A stretch of DNA of 64,000 bases from Mangrovibacterium lignilyticum (lineage in GTDB: Bacteria; Bacteroidota; Bacteroidia; Bacteroidales; Prolixibacteraceae), in NCBI RefSeq assembly GCF_010882175.1, contig NZ_WKLH01000002.1, positions 930,001 through 994,000 of the forward strand. Reading direction: 5' to 3'. This document shows, piece after piece, positions 28,594-37,052 of the stretch (the stretch's first letter is position 1; the number at the start of each line of letters is the position of its first letter). The translations under genes were made by a program, and so were the position numbers. The notes under the pieces were generated by a model. That model was not told the origin of the DNA. It saw only the letters and a program-made list of their open reading frames with translations, and did no database searches.

Positions 28594-29658
28594 TTAGTAC
28601 TTTTTGTAATTATCTTTCTTATAGCTCTTCACCATTTTCCCGAAATCCTTGTCTTTCTTTCGTTTCTCAGCAATAGTCGATTCAAAATGTTCTTTTTCCC
28701 GTTCCATTTTTAAGTAATTTTCGTAGGACGACTTATCGATTTCACCTCTTTCTACCGCTGCGATAACGGCACAACCTGTCTCTGTTGTATGAGTGCAATC
28801 TTTAAATTTACAGCCCTTTGATTGTTCGACGATTGTTGCAAATGTCATTTCTAATCCGCCTGTAGCATCTGCAATTCCGACTTCTCTCATTCCCGGATTA
28901 TCAATTAAAATCCCGCCATTTTCAAGAACCTGCAATTCCCGATGACTCGTAACATGCCTGCCTCTGTTTGAGCTTTCACTTATTGCATTTGTCCTCATCC
29001 AATGCTTGCCCAAAAGATTGTTTAGCAAAGTGGATTTCCCCACACCCGATGAGCCTAACAAACAATACGTTTTGCCCTTTTCGATCATCTCTTGCAGTTG
29101 CTCAATCCCTTTTTGAGATTCATTACTTATGGCAAATAGTGGCACCTTCATTATCCTTTCCTGAACACTGCCGATCAAGCTTGTTAATTCGGCCTCATTT
29201 ACCAAATCGATTTTATTCAGAATGATAATTGGTTTTACTTTCGAAGTATTACAAATGGTCAGGTATCTTTCGATCCGGTTGATGTTAAAATCCCTGTCAA
29301 CAGCTTGAACAATGAATGCAAAATCAATATTTGTCGCTATAATTTGCTTCTCGCCCTGTTTTCCGACTGCATGACGTTCGATAATTGTTTTCCGTGGAAA
29401 GACAGCATGAATTAGCACTTTATTTTCATCATATTCGGAAATGGCGACCCAATCGCCAACAGCTGCAAAATCAGACCTGCTTTGTGCGGTATAGCGTAAA
29501 TTCCCAAGGATCTCAGCATCATATTCTTTTTCAGCGTTTTTTACAAGGTATCTTTCTTTATGCTCCGATATAACCCGTGCCACTCCAAATGAATCAAGAT
29601 TCTGATTCTTTCGATAGTTTTCCAACTCCAAATTATATCCTAAATCTTCAAGTGTCAT
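28594..29658 (-). CDS. rsgA: Small ribosomal subunit biogenesis GTPase RsgA
   Basis: 354-aa circularly permuted GTPase that helps 30S maturation. Seen: N-terminal OB-fold region, then the G motifs in permuted order: NKID (148-151), G-loop GSSGVGKS (202-209) and DNPG (253-256), followed by the zinc-binding C-terminal motif with Cys283, Cys288, His290 and Cys296, and a lysine-rich tail. The roughly 20-residue N-terminal extension before the OB fold is typical of the second RsgA subtype. Convergent with tag. Confidence 0.93.
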   Translation of the reverse strand: MTLEDLGYNLELENYRKNQNLDSFGVARVISEHKERYLVKNAEKEYDAEILGNLRYTAQSRSDFAAVGDWVAISEYDENKVLIHAVFPRKTIIERHAVGKQGEKQIIATNIDFAFIVQAVDRDFNINRIERYLTICNTSKVKPIIILNKIDLVNEAELTSLIGSVQERIMKVPLFAISNESQKGIEQLQEMIEKGKTYCLLGSSGVGKSTLLNNLLGKHWMRTNAISESSNRGRHVTSHRELQVLENGGILIDNPGMREVGIADATGGLEMTFATIVEQSKGCKFKDCTHTTETGCAVIAAVERGEIDKSSYENYLKMEREKEHFESTIAEKRKKDKDFGKMVKSYKKDNYKKY

Positions 29659-30075
29659 TTCATTTCTCCTGTATTAAACTCAAGGGGCTTGTTTATTATC
29701 GTTCTTTGGTTCGAAGTGCTCTCTCCTCGCCATATTGGGTTTAAAAAACACCTGCAAGCCACCATTGTCTATGATGTGTTCAAATTGTTTTTTGTTTTCT
29801 TCAATTTACGAAATTTCCCCAAAATATATTCAGAAGAACGATCGCTTATGAATCTGCGAAACAAAGTCATGAAACAATCCGGTGGGCACGTTGGAAGTAA
29901 AGAAGAGTGCCAGGTGGCCTTGTTAGGCTATCCGGCGTTTTGCGTTCCACCCAAATGAACAAATCGTCCTTCTTTTTTATTTAATAATACGATCTTGTAT
30001 GCTCACGGAATTTCAAAATAGTTTGGAACCGACATTTTAAATAATGCCCGCGATAAAAAATTAGTGTTTCCATAA
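29659..30075. other. Intergenic region between rsgA and an AraC gene
   Basis: A 417-bp divergent spacer that must hold the rsgA and AraC promoters. A plus-strand open frame (29689-29958) has no family features and starts inside the rsgA leader, so it is not called. No clear operator, hairpin or repeat seen. Confidence 0.5.
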
Positions 30076-30948
30076 ATGATTGACCTGTATTCCTATATCA
30101 AAAACAATAAATACTACAAAAAGCTGGTAATAGACGACTTGCTGTTTGTTGAGTACAGGTGTGTGGTTGAAGAAACCAAAGCAGGCATTTGGTCGGATAC
30201 AAATTATTTTGTCTTTGTGACCAGCGGCAAAAAAATGTGGAAAAGCATTTATAATGAATATGTCGTACAAACGGGAGACTCATTATTTGTAAAAAAAGGC
30301 GCCAACCTGGTTCACCAGTATTTCGATGAAGATTATTGTGCCTTGATGGTCTTTATCCCGGACGAATTCATCAAAAACTTTATGACCCGATTTTCAGATG
30401 CGATTCATCGGGTCGCCGGAGAAAACGCTGAAATAGATTCCGTAATCCGGATCCAGCTTGATGAATATTTGGAGTCCTATATCAATTCCCTCGCAATTTT
30501 TCTGGGAGGCGATTTTGTTCCTGACAAGAATTTGCTGGTCCATAAATTCGAAGAACTGCTATTGAATATTTTCACCCGTCCTTTGCATAAAAATGTAGCC
30601 AAATACCTGAATTCGCTCAACATGGATCAGAGTACACAACTGAGACAGGTAATGGAAGAGAATTTTGCCTATAACCTGAAGCTGGAAGAATTTGCAAAAC
30701 TGTGCAATACAAGTTTAAGCTCGTTTAAACGACTGTTTAAAGCAACTTTTAATTCATCGCCGGGTAAATGGCTAACGCAAAAAAGACTCGATTTTGCGTC
30801 ACACCTTCTTTTAACTTCAGATAAACCGGTCGGCCAAATTGCATTTGAAAGCGGATTCGAAGAACCCTCAAGTTTTATTCGTGTTTTCAAGCAAAAATTT
30901 AACTGTACTCCTCTTCGGTACCGTTCAGTTAAAGCCCAGTCATTCTGA
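30076..30948 (+). CDS. AraC-family transcriptional regulator
   Basis: 290-aa regulator with a cupin-like effector domain (about 1-160; GIWSDTNYFVFVTSG, GDSLFVKKGANLVHQYF) and a C-terminal double helix-turn-helix (about 195-285) containing LEEFAKLCNTSLSSFKRLFK and SDKPVGQIAFESGFEEPSSFIRVFKQKF. It lies 159 nt upstream of, and in line with, the OsmC-like gene, which is its most likely target. Confidence 0.92.
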   Translation: MIDLYSYIKNNKYYKKLVIDDLLFVEYRCVVEETKAGIWSDTNYFVFVTSGKKMWKSIYNEYVVQTGDSLFVKKGANLVHQYFDEDYCALMVFIPDEFIKNFMTRFSDAIHRVAGENAEIDSVIRIQLDEYLESYINSLAIFLGGDFVPDKNLLVHKFEELLLNIFTRPLHKNVAKYLNSLNMDQSTQLRQVMEENFAYNLKLEEFAKLCNTSLSSFKRLFKATFNSSPGKWLTQKRLDFASHLLLTSDKPVGQIAFESGFEEPSSFIRVFKQKFNCTPLRYRSVKAQSF

Positions 30949-31062
30949 ATATCCGTGTTTCTCTAAATCGAAATCCGACACAAATTTCAAGAAAAAGATC
31001 ATTTGGCCTTTTTTGCATATTTTATGAGCTAAGGTGTCTATCCCCATGGCGTTGGTCGCCTG

Positions 31063-31070
31063 TATCTTTG
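31063..31070 (+). promoter_or_regulatory. Candidate -7 promoter element (TAnnTTTG) for the OsmC gene
   Basis: TATCTTTG matches the Bacteroidota -7 consensus TAnnTTTG and lies 37 nt before the OsmC ATG. No good -33 TTTG at the usual spacing, which would fit an activator-dependent (AraC) promoter. Confidence 0.4.
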
Positions 31071-31107
31071 CATTGTTACTTGATTTTTAACCTAAAAAAT
31101 AATTAAA

Positions 31108-31662
31108 ATGGAAACAACAGTAAAGATGATCAACGGCTTCAGTGCAGAAGGAATCATGAACACAGTAACTGCCATTCAGGGCAATCCTGAAATCGCGAAA
31201 TTCGAACTACGTGCAAAAAACAACTGGATCTCAGGCGGACACAATCGCAGCTATATCCAGGGATTTTATGGCGCTTGCCAGGAAGACACATCACGCGAAA
31301 CGCCTTTTGTTTACGACAACGATGAACCTCCTGTATTATTGGGTGAAAACAAAGGCGCCAATCCAGGCGAAGTACTGCTGCATGGTTTGCTGGCCTGTAT
31401 GACAACGGCAATGGTTTTGCTGGCCGCCGGAAAGGGAATTGAAGTATCCGGTGTTTCTTCCAGTATCGAGGGAGATATCGATCTTCAGGGATTTCTTGGA
31501 ATGGATCCCGGTGTTCAGAAAGAATTCAGCCAGATTCGTGTTAAATTCAACATCGAAGGTGCGAGCGACGAAGAAAAGGAACAATTGCTAAACTTCGCCA
31601 AACAGTCTCCGGTATTCAATACCCTGATCAATCCGGTTGACGTGCAGGTTTCGGTTCAGTAA
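31108..31662 (+). CDS. OsmC-family protein
   Basis: 184-aa member of the OsmC/Ohr-like fold family of thiol peroxidases and related proteins. Seen: PGEVLLHGLLACMTTAMVLLAAGKGI with the conserved cysteine of the helix (LLACM) and the C-terminal beta-sheet segment ending NPVDVQVSV. The N-terminal 75 residues are longer than in Ohr and carry no partner Cys in the usual place; one Cys (GACQED) is present nearer the middle. Role in organic hydroperoxide or electrophile defence is inferred from family. Confidence 0.88.
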   Translation: METTVKMINGFSAEGIMNTVTAIQGNPEIAKFELRAKNNWISGGHNRSYIQGFYGACQEDTSRETPFVYDNDEPPVLLGENKGANPGEVLLHGLLACMTTAMVLLAAGKGIEVSGVSSSIEGDIDLQGFLGMDPGVQKEFSQIRVKFNIEGASDEEKEQLLNFAKQSPVFNTLINPVDVQVSVQ

Positions 31663-31721
31663 ACGGAAGGGAGATTAAACGGTCAATTTGCTTTTTTTTT
31701 GAAAGTCCGGAAATTGAAAAG

Positions 31722-31758
31722 CACCTCAAATGTTGTATCCACATTTGGGGTGTTTTTT
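31722..31758 (+). terminator. Terminator shared by osmC-like and rluA-like genes
   Basis: 12-nt arms (31722-31733 and 31741-31752) pairing with one G-T, 7-nt loop, followed by six T on the plus strand; on the minus strand it is followed by CTTTTC, so it can serve both convergent genes. Confidence 0.85.
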
Positions 31759-31804
31759 AGGCCTCTGAACGCATCAAATGTAACAGGCTGCTTAGTTTCT
31801 AAAA

Positions 31805-33478
31805 TCAAAAAGGAGCAGGAATCGTAAATTCCATTTTCGCGCCCGATTGGGGGTGAATGATCCCGATGTATTCAGCATGAAGATATAAACGATCGGCAGC
31901 TATGCCGTAAAGTTCGTCGCCCATAATTGGAGTGTTTAAGCCGTTAGGATGGGCAGCATGTACCCGAAGTTGGTGAGTACGCCCAGTAACCGGGTAAAAA
32001 TGAATGCGTGTTTTCCCGTTCTCCCGACTGATTACTTCCCATTTTGTACGAGCCGATTTGCCATGCTCGTAACAAACCAGTTGTCGGGGACGGTTATCCA
32101 GATCAACGCGAATGGGTAAATCAATCACTCCCCGATCTTCTTGTACCAAACCATCCAGGATAGCCACATAACGTTTACGGGTGGTTCGTTTGATGAACTG
32201 ACTTTGCAGTGCTTTGTGTGTTAGCTGATCTTTGGCAACCAGGAGTATTCCTGATGTTGACATATCGAGCCGATGAACCAGCAAAGGACCTTCAGCTTCG
32301 GGCCTCATCTGTTTTATCCGCTGCAATACCGAGTCGGTGATTTCTTTCCCGGGAACAGAAAGAAACTGCTCCGGCTTATTGACTACCATCAACCAATCGT
32401 CCTCAAAGATCATCTCCAACTCGCGGGGCTGGTAGATTTCCCCGTGCAACGGATCCGTTTCCATATCGAGGTGTTTGAGCATGTGTTGCATGATGGGCGC
32501 ACATTTGCTGCGGCAGGGCGGATAAAATTGTTTGTGTTTCCGGATCTCCGACTTTGGCGATGCTCCCCACCAAAACTCAGCCATCGCTATAGGTTTTAAC
32601 TTTTGCTGAAAAGCAAACTGCAACAGCTTTGGACCGGCACAATCTCCGGCACCTGCCGGCGGAGTGTCTTCTCCCAGTTCCCGAAAGATTTCCGGAACCG
32701 TTTTCACCTCCGCCTTGTCATTCAGCAGCCGGAACTGATCAAAGATTTCAAACTGCAGTTGTGCCGACTTCACTTTTCGTTGTTCCTTCAAAGCCTCCAA
32801 CGGCTCCAGTAAGCTTGTCCATATTTTCTGCGCCAGCTCAACCTCCCTTTTTTGTTCTGCCATTGCTTTCTTATAAGCCATCTTCTCTAACTGGCTCGCA
32901 CGGTTCAACTCTTCGAAACAATCTTCAAGGGCTTCTCCTTCCAGGCTTTCCGCTGCTTCGTGGCGCTGCCTTTTCCGTTCTTTTTTACCGGCTTTCATTC
33001 GGGCTTTCCAATCGGTTTGCAATTGTTCCAATGCTTCTGTTGCAAGGTTTAACTGATTTTTAGCCGTTTGCAAACCGTTGCTGTTCTCTAATTGCTCGAT
33101 CGCTGCATTGATCTCGTTCAGCTTAATCTCGCCTTGTTTGAAAAAGCCTTTAGGATTCAGCAAATCAAAAACAGGAGGAACAAAACCCGGGTAATTATTA
33201 CTGCCCGCAATAGCACCCGAAAAGCCTGCCAGGTAGCCAAGGGTGCCTTCTTGTTGTTGCACCACTAAAACACCAAACATCTTCCCGACTCCGCCTTGTT
33301 CGCCCTCCAGGCCAAAGCGTTTATTCCATTCGGGGTTTCGACAAATCTTTTCCTGCAATTCATCTGCTGCGATGCGACACAACGGATGCGGTTCGTAGGT
33401 GTACAAATAGGGAAATTGTTCCGGAACAACCAAATGGCTGACAGCTGACTTGAAGGCTATAAAAGGCTCTTGATGCAC
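31805..33478 (-). CDS. RluA-family pseudouridine synthase with long coiled-coil N-terminal extension
   Basis: 557 aa. The C-terminal half (about 335-557) is a pseudouridine synthase with the catalytic HRLDMSTSGIL motif (Asp near residue 405), LVCYEHGKSARTKW and GRTHQLRVH. The N-terminal half is unusual: residues about 1-110 form a globular domain (FGLEGEQGGVGKMFGVLV, LGYLAGFSGAI), about 115-265 a charged coiled coil, and about 270-330 holds GDCAGPKLL and PPCRSKCAPIM cysteines. This layout is found in a known but poorly characterised RluA subgroup modifying rRNA or tRNA. Translation starts at GTG. Confidence 0.88.
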   Translation of the reverse strand: MHQEPFIAFKSAVSHLVVPEQFPYLYTYEPHPLCRIAADELQEKICRNPEWNKRFGLEGEQGGVGKMFGVLVVQQQEGTLGYLAGFSGAIAGSNNYPGFVPPVFDLLNPKGFFKQGEIKLNEINAAIEQLENSNGLQTAKNQLNLATEALEQLQTDWKARMKAGKKERKRQRHEAAESLEGEALEDCFEELNRASQLEKMAYKKAMAEQKREVELAQKIWTSLLEPLEALKEQRKVKSAQLQFEIFDQFRLLNDKAEVKTVPEIFRELGEDTPPAGAGDCAGPKLLQFAFQQKLKPIAMAEFWWGASPKSEIRKHKQFYPPCRSKCAPIMQHMLKHLDMETDPLHGEIYQPRELEMIFEDDWLMVVNKPEQFLSVPGKEITDSVLQRIKQMRPEAEGPLLVHRLDMSTSGILLVAKDQLTHKALQSQFIKRTTRKRYVAILDGLVQEDRGVIDLPIRVDLDNRPRQLVCYEHGKSARTKWEVISRENGKTRIHFYPVTGRTHQLRVHAAHPNGLNTPIMGDELYGIAADRLYLHAEYIGIIHPQSGAKMEFTIPAPF

Positions 33479-33844
33479 GAGTTTAAATTGTTTATCGACC
33501 GCAAATGTAAGAATTTACGAAGGATAACTTTTTCCAAATCTTCCGACAATTCTGTATCGGGTCATAAGACACGCGATGACCTACCGGAACAGATCCTTTT
33601 GTAATCCCACTAAATACCACGCGAAAGCTTGCCTGTCGCAAACGGGGATTCGCGCAGTAGCAGGGCAAATATATGCCAACTTTGACGGCTGCTTTGTATA
33701 ACGATACACCACCAAAAATGAGAAGCATTATTATGCATTCATTATAACATCATTTGGGATCAGTTCAATTGACAAATTTGTCTTCGGAACTCACCTTAAC
33801 TACAATTCAATTTAATCGCAGTCCAAACAATTCAATAAAACAGC

Positions 33845-33874
33845 AAAAAAGGGAAGTTCCCGCCTCCCTTTTTT
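33845..33874. terminator. Bidirectional terminator-like hairpin
   Basis: Ten-nt arms (AAAAAAGGGA and TCCCTTTTTT) with a 10-nt loop, giving a T-run on either strand. No annotated gene ends here; it may end a small untranslated transcript. Confidence 0.5.
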
Positions 33875-34115
33875 TATTGGTTTTGTTGGTTGAAACCGTA
33901 AAAACACATCAACTGCTGTCTGTTCTCCCGAAAATAAATGAATCGTACCCGGTTTAAAGCACGTAACTGTTTACTTCGTCGCTCCAGTTGCGTTGGGAGT
34001 TACTCCCCACCGCCAGGACGCGAAAAGCATATTGGTTTCTATCTGCATGGTTGATCCTTTTCTCCGTCCAACCGGACAAATACAGCCAAGTCAGATCCGA
34101 ATTTTCTTACACGCA

Positions 34116-34146
34116 AAAAACGCCCCGTAAGTACAGAGCGTTTTTC
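34116..34146 (-). terminator. Terminator after the alpha/beta hydrolase gene
   Basis: Hairpin with AACGCTC and GGGCGTT arms (one wobble) followed on the minus strand by TTTTTTG, starting about 23 nt after the stop at 34169. It closes the island operon. Confidence 0.75.
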
Positions 34147-34168
34147 TCATTAGGCTTATTCAGCTCTA

Positions 34169-35212
34169 TTATTTCAAATTCTCTTCAAAGAATGACTCCA
34201 ACTTATCGAATGGGATCACATCTACTTTGTCATACAAATCAGTGTGAACAGCTCCCGGGATATTCATCAATTCTTTGGGCTCGTTCGCCGCTTCATAGGC
34301 ATCTTCGCTAAAATAGCGGGAGTGGGCATTTTCGCCGGCAATAATCAGTATTGGCCGAGGTGAAATTTCATTGATGTATGTCAGTAACGGCATGTTCATG
34401 AATGACAAAGGATTGGTTGCTGTCCATGAACCATTTGAGTTGATTGAGCGAGGATGAAAACCTCTTTCGGTTTTGTAATAGTTAACGTAACCTTGCACAA
34501 ATTCCGGCTCGTTACCTGTTAATTGATCCGCTTCCGGCAAGCCAGCTTGTCCGTAGGCCGGTTTTCCGTTTTCAGCATCTTTCCAGCGTTGTTGTCCCAA
34601 CTGTTCCAGCATTTCTGAACGTTGTTCTGCTGTCATGCTATCGAAATAACCACGTGCTGTAACGCGCGACATGTCGTACATACTGGCAACAGCAACCGCT
34701 TTCACACGCTTATCAACTGCAGCTGCATTTAATCCCATACCGCCAAAACCACAGATCCCCATGATGCCTACTTTTTCACGATCTACAATTTCCTGTGTTC
34801 CGAGGAAATCGATAGCAGCGCTGAAATCTTCCGTATTGATATCCGGTGAAGCAACATTGCGAGGTTCTCCACCGCTCTCCCCGGTATATGAAGAGTCGAA
34901 TGCCACCACGGCAAAACCGCGTTGTGCAAACTGGTTGGCATACAATCCCGATGATTGTTCTTTTACTGCTCCGTAAGGACCACTAATGGCCAGCGCCGGC
35001 AATTTTTCGTTGCTGTGGTTTTTGGGAAGATACAAATCACCAGTCAGGGTAATTCCGTAACGATTTGTAAAATGTACTTTTTCGCGAGTAACGTCATCGC
35101 TTAATTCAAATGTGTATTGATCTGCTGTTCTTTTCATGTTCTTTGTTTCTTTTGCTTGTGTTGATGCCAGCATTCCGACAGACATCAGCACAACTAATGC
35201 GATTTTTCTCAT
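34169..35212 (-). CDS. Exported alpha/beta hydrolase with Cys nucleophile
   Basis: 347 aa with a signal peptide (MRKIALVVLMSVGMLASTQA). Alpha/beta-hydrolase fold of the dienelactone-hydrolase/YcjY-like kind: oxyanion region ISGPYGAVKEQ, RGFAVVAFDSSYTGESGG, and the nucleophile elbow GICGFGG in which Cys154 replaces the usual Ser, plus a C-terminal GAVHTDLYD histidine. The acid position reads GENAHS. A Cys nucleophile is known in dienelactone hydrolases. It is the last gene of a leftward run with cupin, CMD and tautomerase genes, which all suit ring- or enol-type substrates. Confidence 0.82.
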   Translation of the reverse strand: MRKIALVVLMSVGMLASTQAKETKNMKRTADQYTFELSDDVTREKVHFTNRYGITLTGDLYLPKNHSNEKLPALAISGPYGAVKEQSSGLYANQFAQRGFAVVAFDSSYTGESGGEPRNVASPDINTEDFSAAIDFLGTQEIVDREKVGIMGICGFGGMGLNAAAVDKRVKAVAVASMYDMSRVTARGYFDSMTAEQRSEMLEQLGQQRWKDAENGKPAYGQAGLPEADQLTGNEPEFVQGYVNYYKTERGFHPRSINSNGSWTATNPLSFMNMPLLTYINEISPRPILIIAGENAHSRYFSEDAYEAANEPKELMNIPGAVHTDLYDKVDVIPFDKLESFFEENLK

Positions 35213-35273
35213 TAAAAATTGTTTTCTATTTTCTGGTTCTTATCCAATTGTTTCAACTACTGCGGAAATTGAT

Positions 35274-35675
35274 TTATTCCCCCAGCTTATTATATTCTTC
35301 ATCGGTAACAGGGCCTAACCATTCGTTAGTTGAACCTTCAACAGGTACCGAAAGTGCAACGTGCGCAAACCAGCTGTCTTTTGCAGCTCCGTGCCAGTGA
35401 TTTACTCCGGCGGGAATATTGACCACATCTCCTGGTTTTAAAGCTTGTGCTGGTTTACCTTCTTCCTGGTACCATCCTGTACCGGCAGTACACAACAATA
35501 TTTGTCCGCCACCATGATGAATGTGCCAGTTGTTGCGACATCCCGGCTCGAAGGTTACGTTAAATGCCGGAACACCTTCAAGTGTTAACACGGCTAAATA
35601 ACTTTGGCCAATAAAGTATTGGGCATAAGCGTCATTTTTCTGACCTAACGGAAATGGTTGTTTAAACTCACTCAT
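35274..35675 (-). CDS. Cytoplasmic cupin-domain protein
   Basis: 133-aa single cupin. Seen metal ligands: NNWHIHHGGGQIL in motif 1 and the PAGVNHWHGA motif 2 with His. No signal peptide. It is clearly paralogous to the lipoprotein cupin at 38850-39341 (shared GQIL, HWHGAxKDS and the identical C-terminal VTDEEY). Such short cupins commonly accompany CMD genes; function unknown. Confidence 0.9.
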   Translation of the reverse strand: MSEFKQPFPLGQKNDAYAQYFIGQSYLAVLTLEGVPAFNVTFEPGCRNNWHIHHGGGQILLCTAGTGWYQEEGKPAQALKPGDVVNIPAGVNHWHGAAKDSWFAHVALSVPVEGSTNEWLGPVTDEEYNKLGE

Positions 35676-35702
35676 TATTTTATCTCCTCTATTTTTAGTT
35701 TA

Positions 35703-36461
35703 TTATTTATTTTCCGGTATCACCTCATTAATACAGCTTAGCGCATTCAGCGTACGTGGGAAACCCATGTAAGGCAAACATTGCGTGACTGCTTCAATTA
35801 AGGTGTTCTTGTCATTTCCCACCTTCAGGTTTCCAAACACATGCGATTTAACCTGGCTTTCGCAACCGCCCAAGGCACTTAAAATACATAGGGTTAAAAG
35901 CTCACGAACTTTCAGGTCCAGGCATCCGCGGGTATAAATATCACCGAAGCAAAATGCCGAGAGGTAATTCTGAATATGTTTCTGGTTTTCCGGCGCGGTT
36001 TGATGCATTTGATCAATCACTTCACCAAAGATGCTTTTCTGCATGTTTAGCCCCTCGTCGAAACGGGATTCTTCGGTTACCGTTTTTTGGCTTTCCACCG
36101 AAAGCGAAATACCCAGCATTTTAAAAACTTCGTTGGCCTGTTGAATGGCATTCAATGTTTTTGGAAATCCGAGGTAAGGGACACACTGGTAGATCGCCTC
36201 TTTAATTTCGACGGGCGAAGCTCCTACATTAAGGGCTGCAAAAACATGCGCCTTCAGTTGTTCTAATGTTTGATTGGTAGTTAGAACAACCAACGTGATC
36301 AACTCCCTTAGTTTATCAGACAAGTTACCCTGGTAGAAAACTTCACCGAAAATAAAGCGGTTAAGCATCTCTTGCATATCCGGGTCAGTTTCGCCAAGCG
36401 GACCAGTGTGTTTCCCAAACAATTCTTCGCATTTCTTATCACCTAATTCTACCCTATTCAT
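35703..36461 (-). CDS. Tandem carboxymuconolactone-decarboxylase-like protein
   Basis: 252 aa made of two CMD/AhpD-like all-helical domains (about 20-110 and 145-245), each ending in the same signature: QCVPYLGFPKTLNAI and QCLPYMGFPRTLNAL. Family members include gamma-carboxymuconolactone decarboxylase and AhpD-type peroxidase partners; no CxxC redox pair is present, so a peroxidase role is unlikely. The open frame reaches a TTG at 36578, but the ATG at 36461 (MNRVELGDKKC) begins the conserved part. It is 27 nt upstream of the cupin gene. Confidence 0.9.
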   Translation of the reverse strand: MNRVELGDKKCEELFGKHTGPLGETDPDMQEMLNRFIFGEVFYQGNLSDKLRELITLVVLTTNQTLEQLKAHVFAALNVGASPVEIKEAIYQCVPYLGFPKTLNAIQQANEVFKMLGISLSVESQKTVTEESRFDEGLNMQKSIFGEVIDQMHQTAPENQKHIQNYLSAFCFGDIYTRGCLDLKVRELLTLCILSALGGCESQVKSHVFGNLKVGNDKNTLIEAVTQCLPYMGFPRTLNALSCINEVIPENK

Positions 36462-36608
36462 AACAATTTCTGTTTTAATTCTTTGTTGTTGACATCTACT
36501 GAACAGTTTGCATAACCAGTAATCGGCGTTGCCAATCGGGCGGTAAAAATCAACAATACAAAGTTCGGTATTAGGCAATTAAGGAGAATACCAGAATAAC
36601 GGATTTAC

Positions 36609-36623
36609 TTACCACTTTTACCG
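36609..36623. promoter_or_regulatory. Possible AraC half-site upstream of the CMD gene
   Basis: TTACCACTTTTACCG matches 10 of 15 positions of the direct repeat found at 39425-39439. It lies in the 284-bp gap between the tautomerase stop and the CMD start, the only other long leader in this run. Confidence 0.25.
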
Positions 36624-36745
36624 AAGCATGTATTTGGAGGGGATAGAAATTCGGGCAACTTTACCTTACTGTCTTTTTCGATGCTTGATACTGAAAATCG
36701 CCCGCAGGTTCGCTCACTATTTGAAGTAACCGGGTTGCTTGTTTC

Positions 36746-36976
36746 TTACTCCATCTTATAACCCGGCGCCTTGTAAAGAATCTCCTTCCGGCCCATAATA
36801 TCAGTGGGATAAACTTTATTTTTCCATTCTCCGAAGGTAAAATCCTCAATAGTCACAGAGTAAGATTCGTCACCATATCCGATCACGCGTTGAGCTGCTT
36901 TCACAACTTCTTCAGCTAGTTTCTGCTTTTGCTCTTCGGTTTTCCCTTCGAGCAACTTTATTTGAAAATGTGGCAT
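36746..36976 (-). CDS. 4-oxalocrotonate tautomerase-family protein
   Basis: 76-aa tautomerase. After Met removal the N-terminus is Pro, the catalytic base of the superfamily (MPHFQIKLLEGKTEEQKQKLAEEV). Residues TIEDF and the C-terminal KPGY-like KAPGY fit the PptA/4-OT fold. It isomerises enols to ketones in aromatic degradation routes; here the substrate is unknown. It follows the alcohol dehydrogenase gene, with a strong hairpin between. Confidence 0.85.
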   Translation of the reverse strand: MPHFQIKLLEGKTEEQKQKLAEEVVKAAQRVIGYGDESYSVTIEDFTFGEWKNKVYPTDIMGRKEILYKAPGYKME

Positions 36977-36991
36977 ATTTTATACGTTAAG

Positions 36992-37021
36992 AACAGCCTT
37001 CCGGACTTGCGGAAGGCTGTT
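36992..37021 (-). terminator. Strong hairpin between alcohol dehydrogenase and tautomerase genes
   Basis: Perfect 12-bp stem (36992-37003 and 37010-37021) with 6-nt loop. On the minus strand only TTCTT follows, so it is a weak terminator or an RNA processing/stability element between the two genes. Confidence 0.6.
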
Positions 37022-37052
37022 TCGGGATTTCAATTCCTTTTGATTTTAACGA

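Larger units (their letters stand above)
33479..34168. other. 690-bp intergenic region with two hairpins
   Basis: No convincing gene. It contains a bidirectional terminator-like inverted repeat at 33845-33874 (A6GGGA...TCCCT6), a short perfect inverted repeat GGGAGT/ACTCCC near 34010, and the terminator of the alpha/beta hydrolase gene at 34116-34146. Short open frames on both strands (33492-33728 minus, 33754-33957 plus) lack family features. Confidence 0.6.

Noticed and set aside
29689-29958. 89-codon plus-strand open frame between rsgA and the AraC gene
   Set aside because: No ribosome-site, family or composition signal; it overlaps the region needed for the rsgA leader.
33492-33728. 78-codon minus-strand open frame upstream of the RluA-like gene
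   Set aside because: Mixed Cys/Trp/Arg composition without domain pattern and no conserved start; treated as non-coding.
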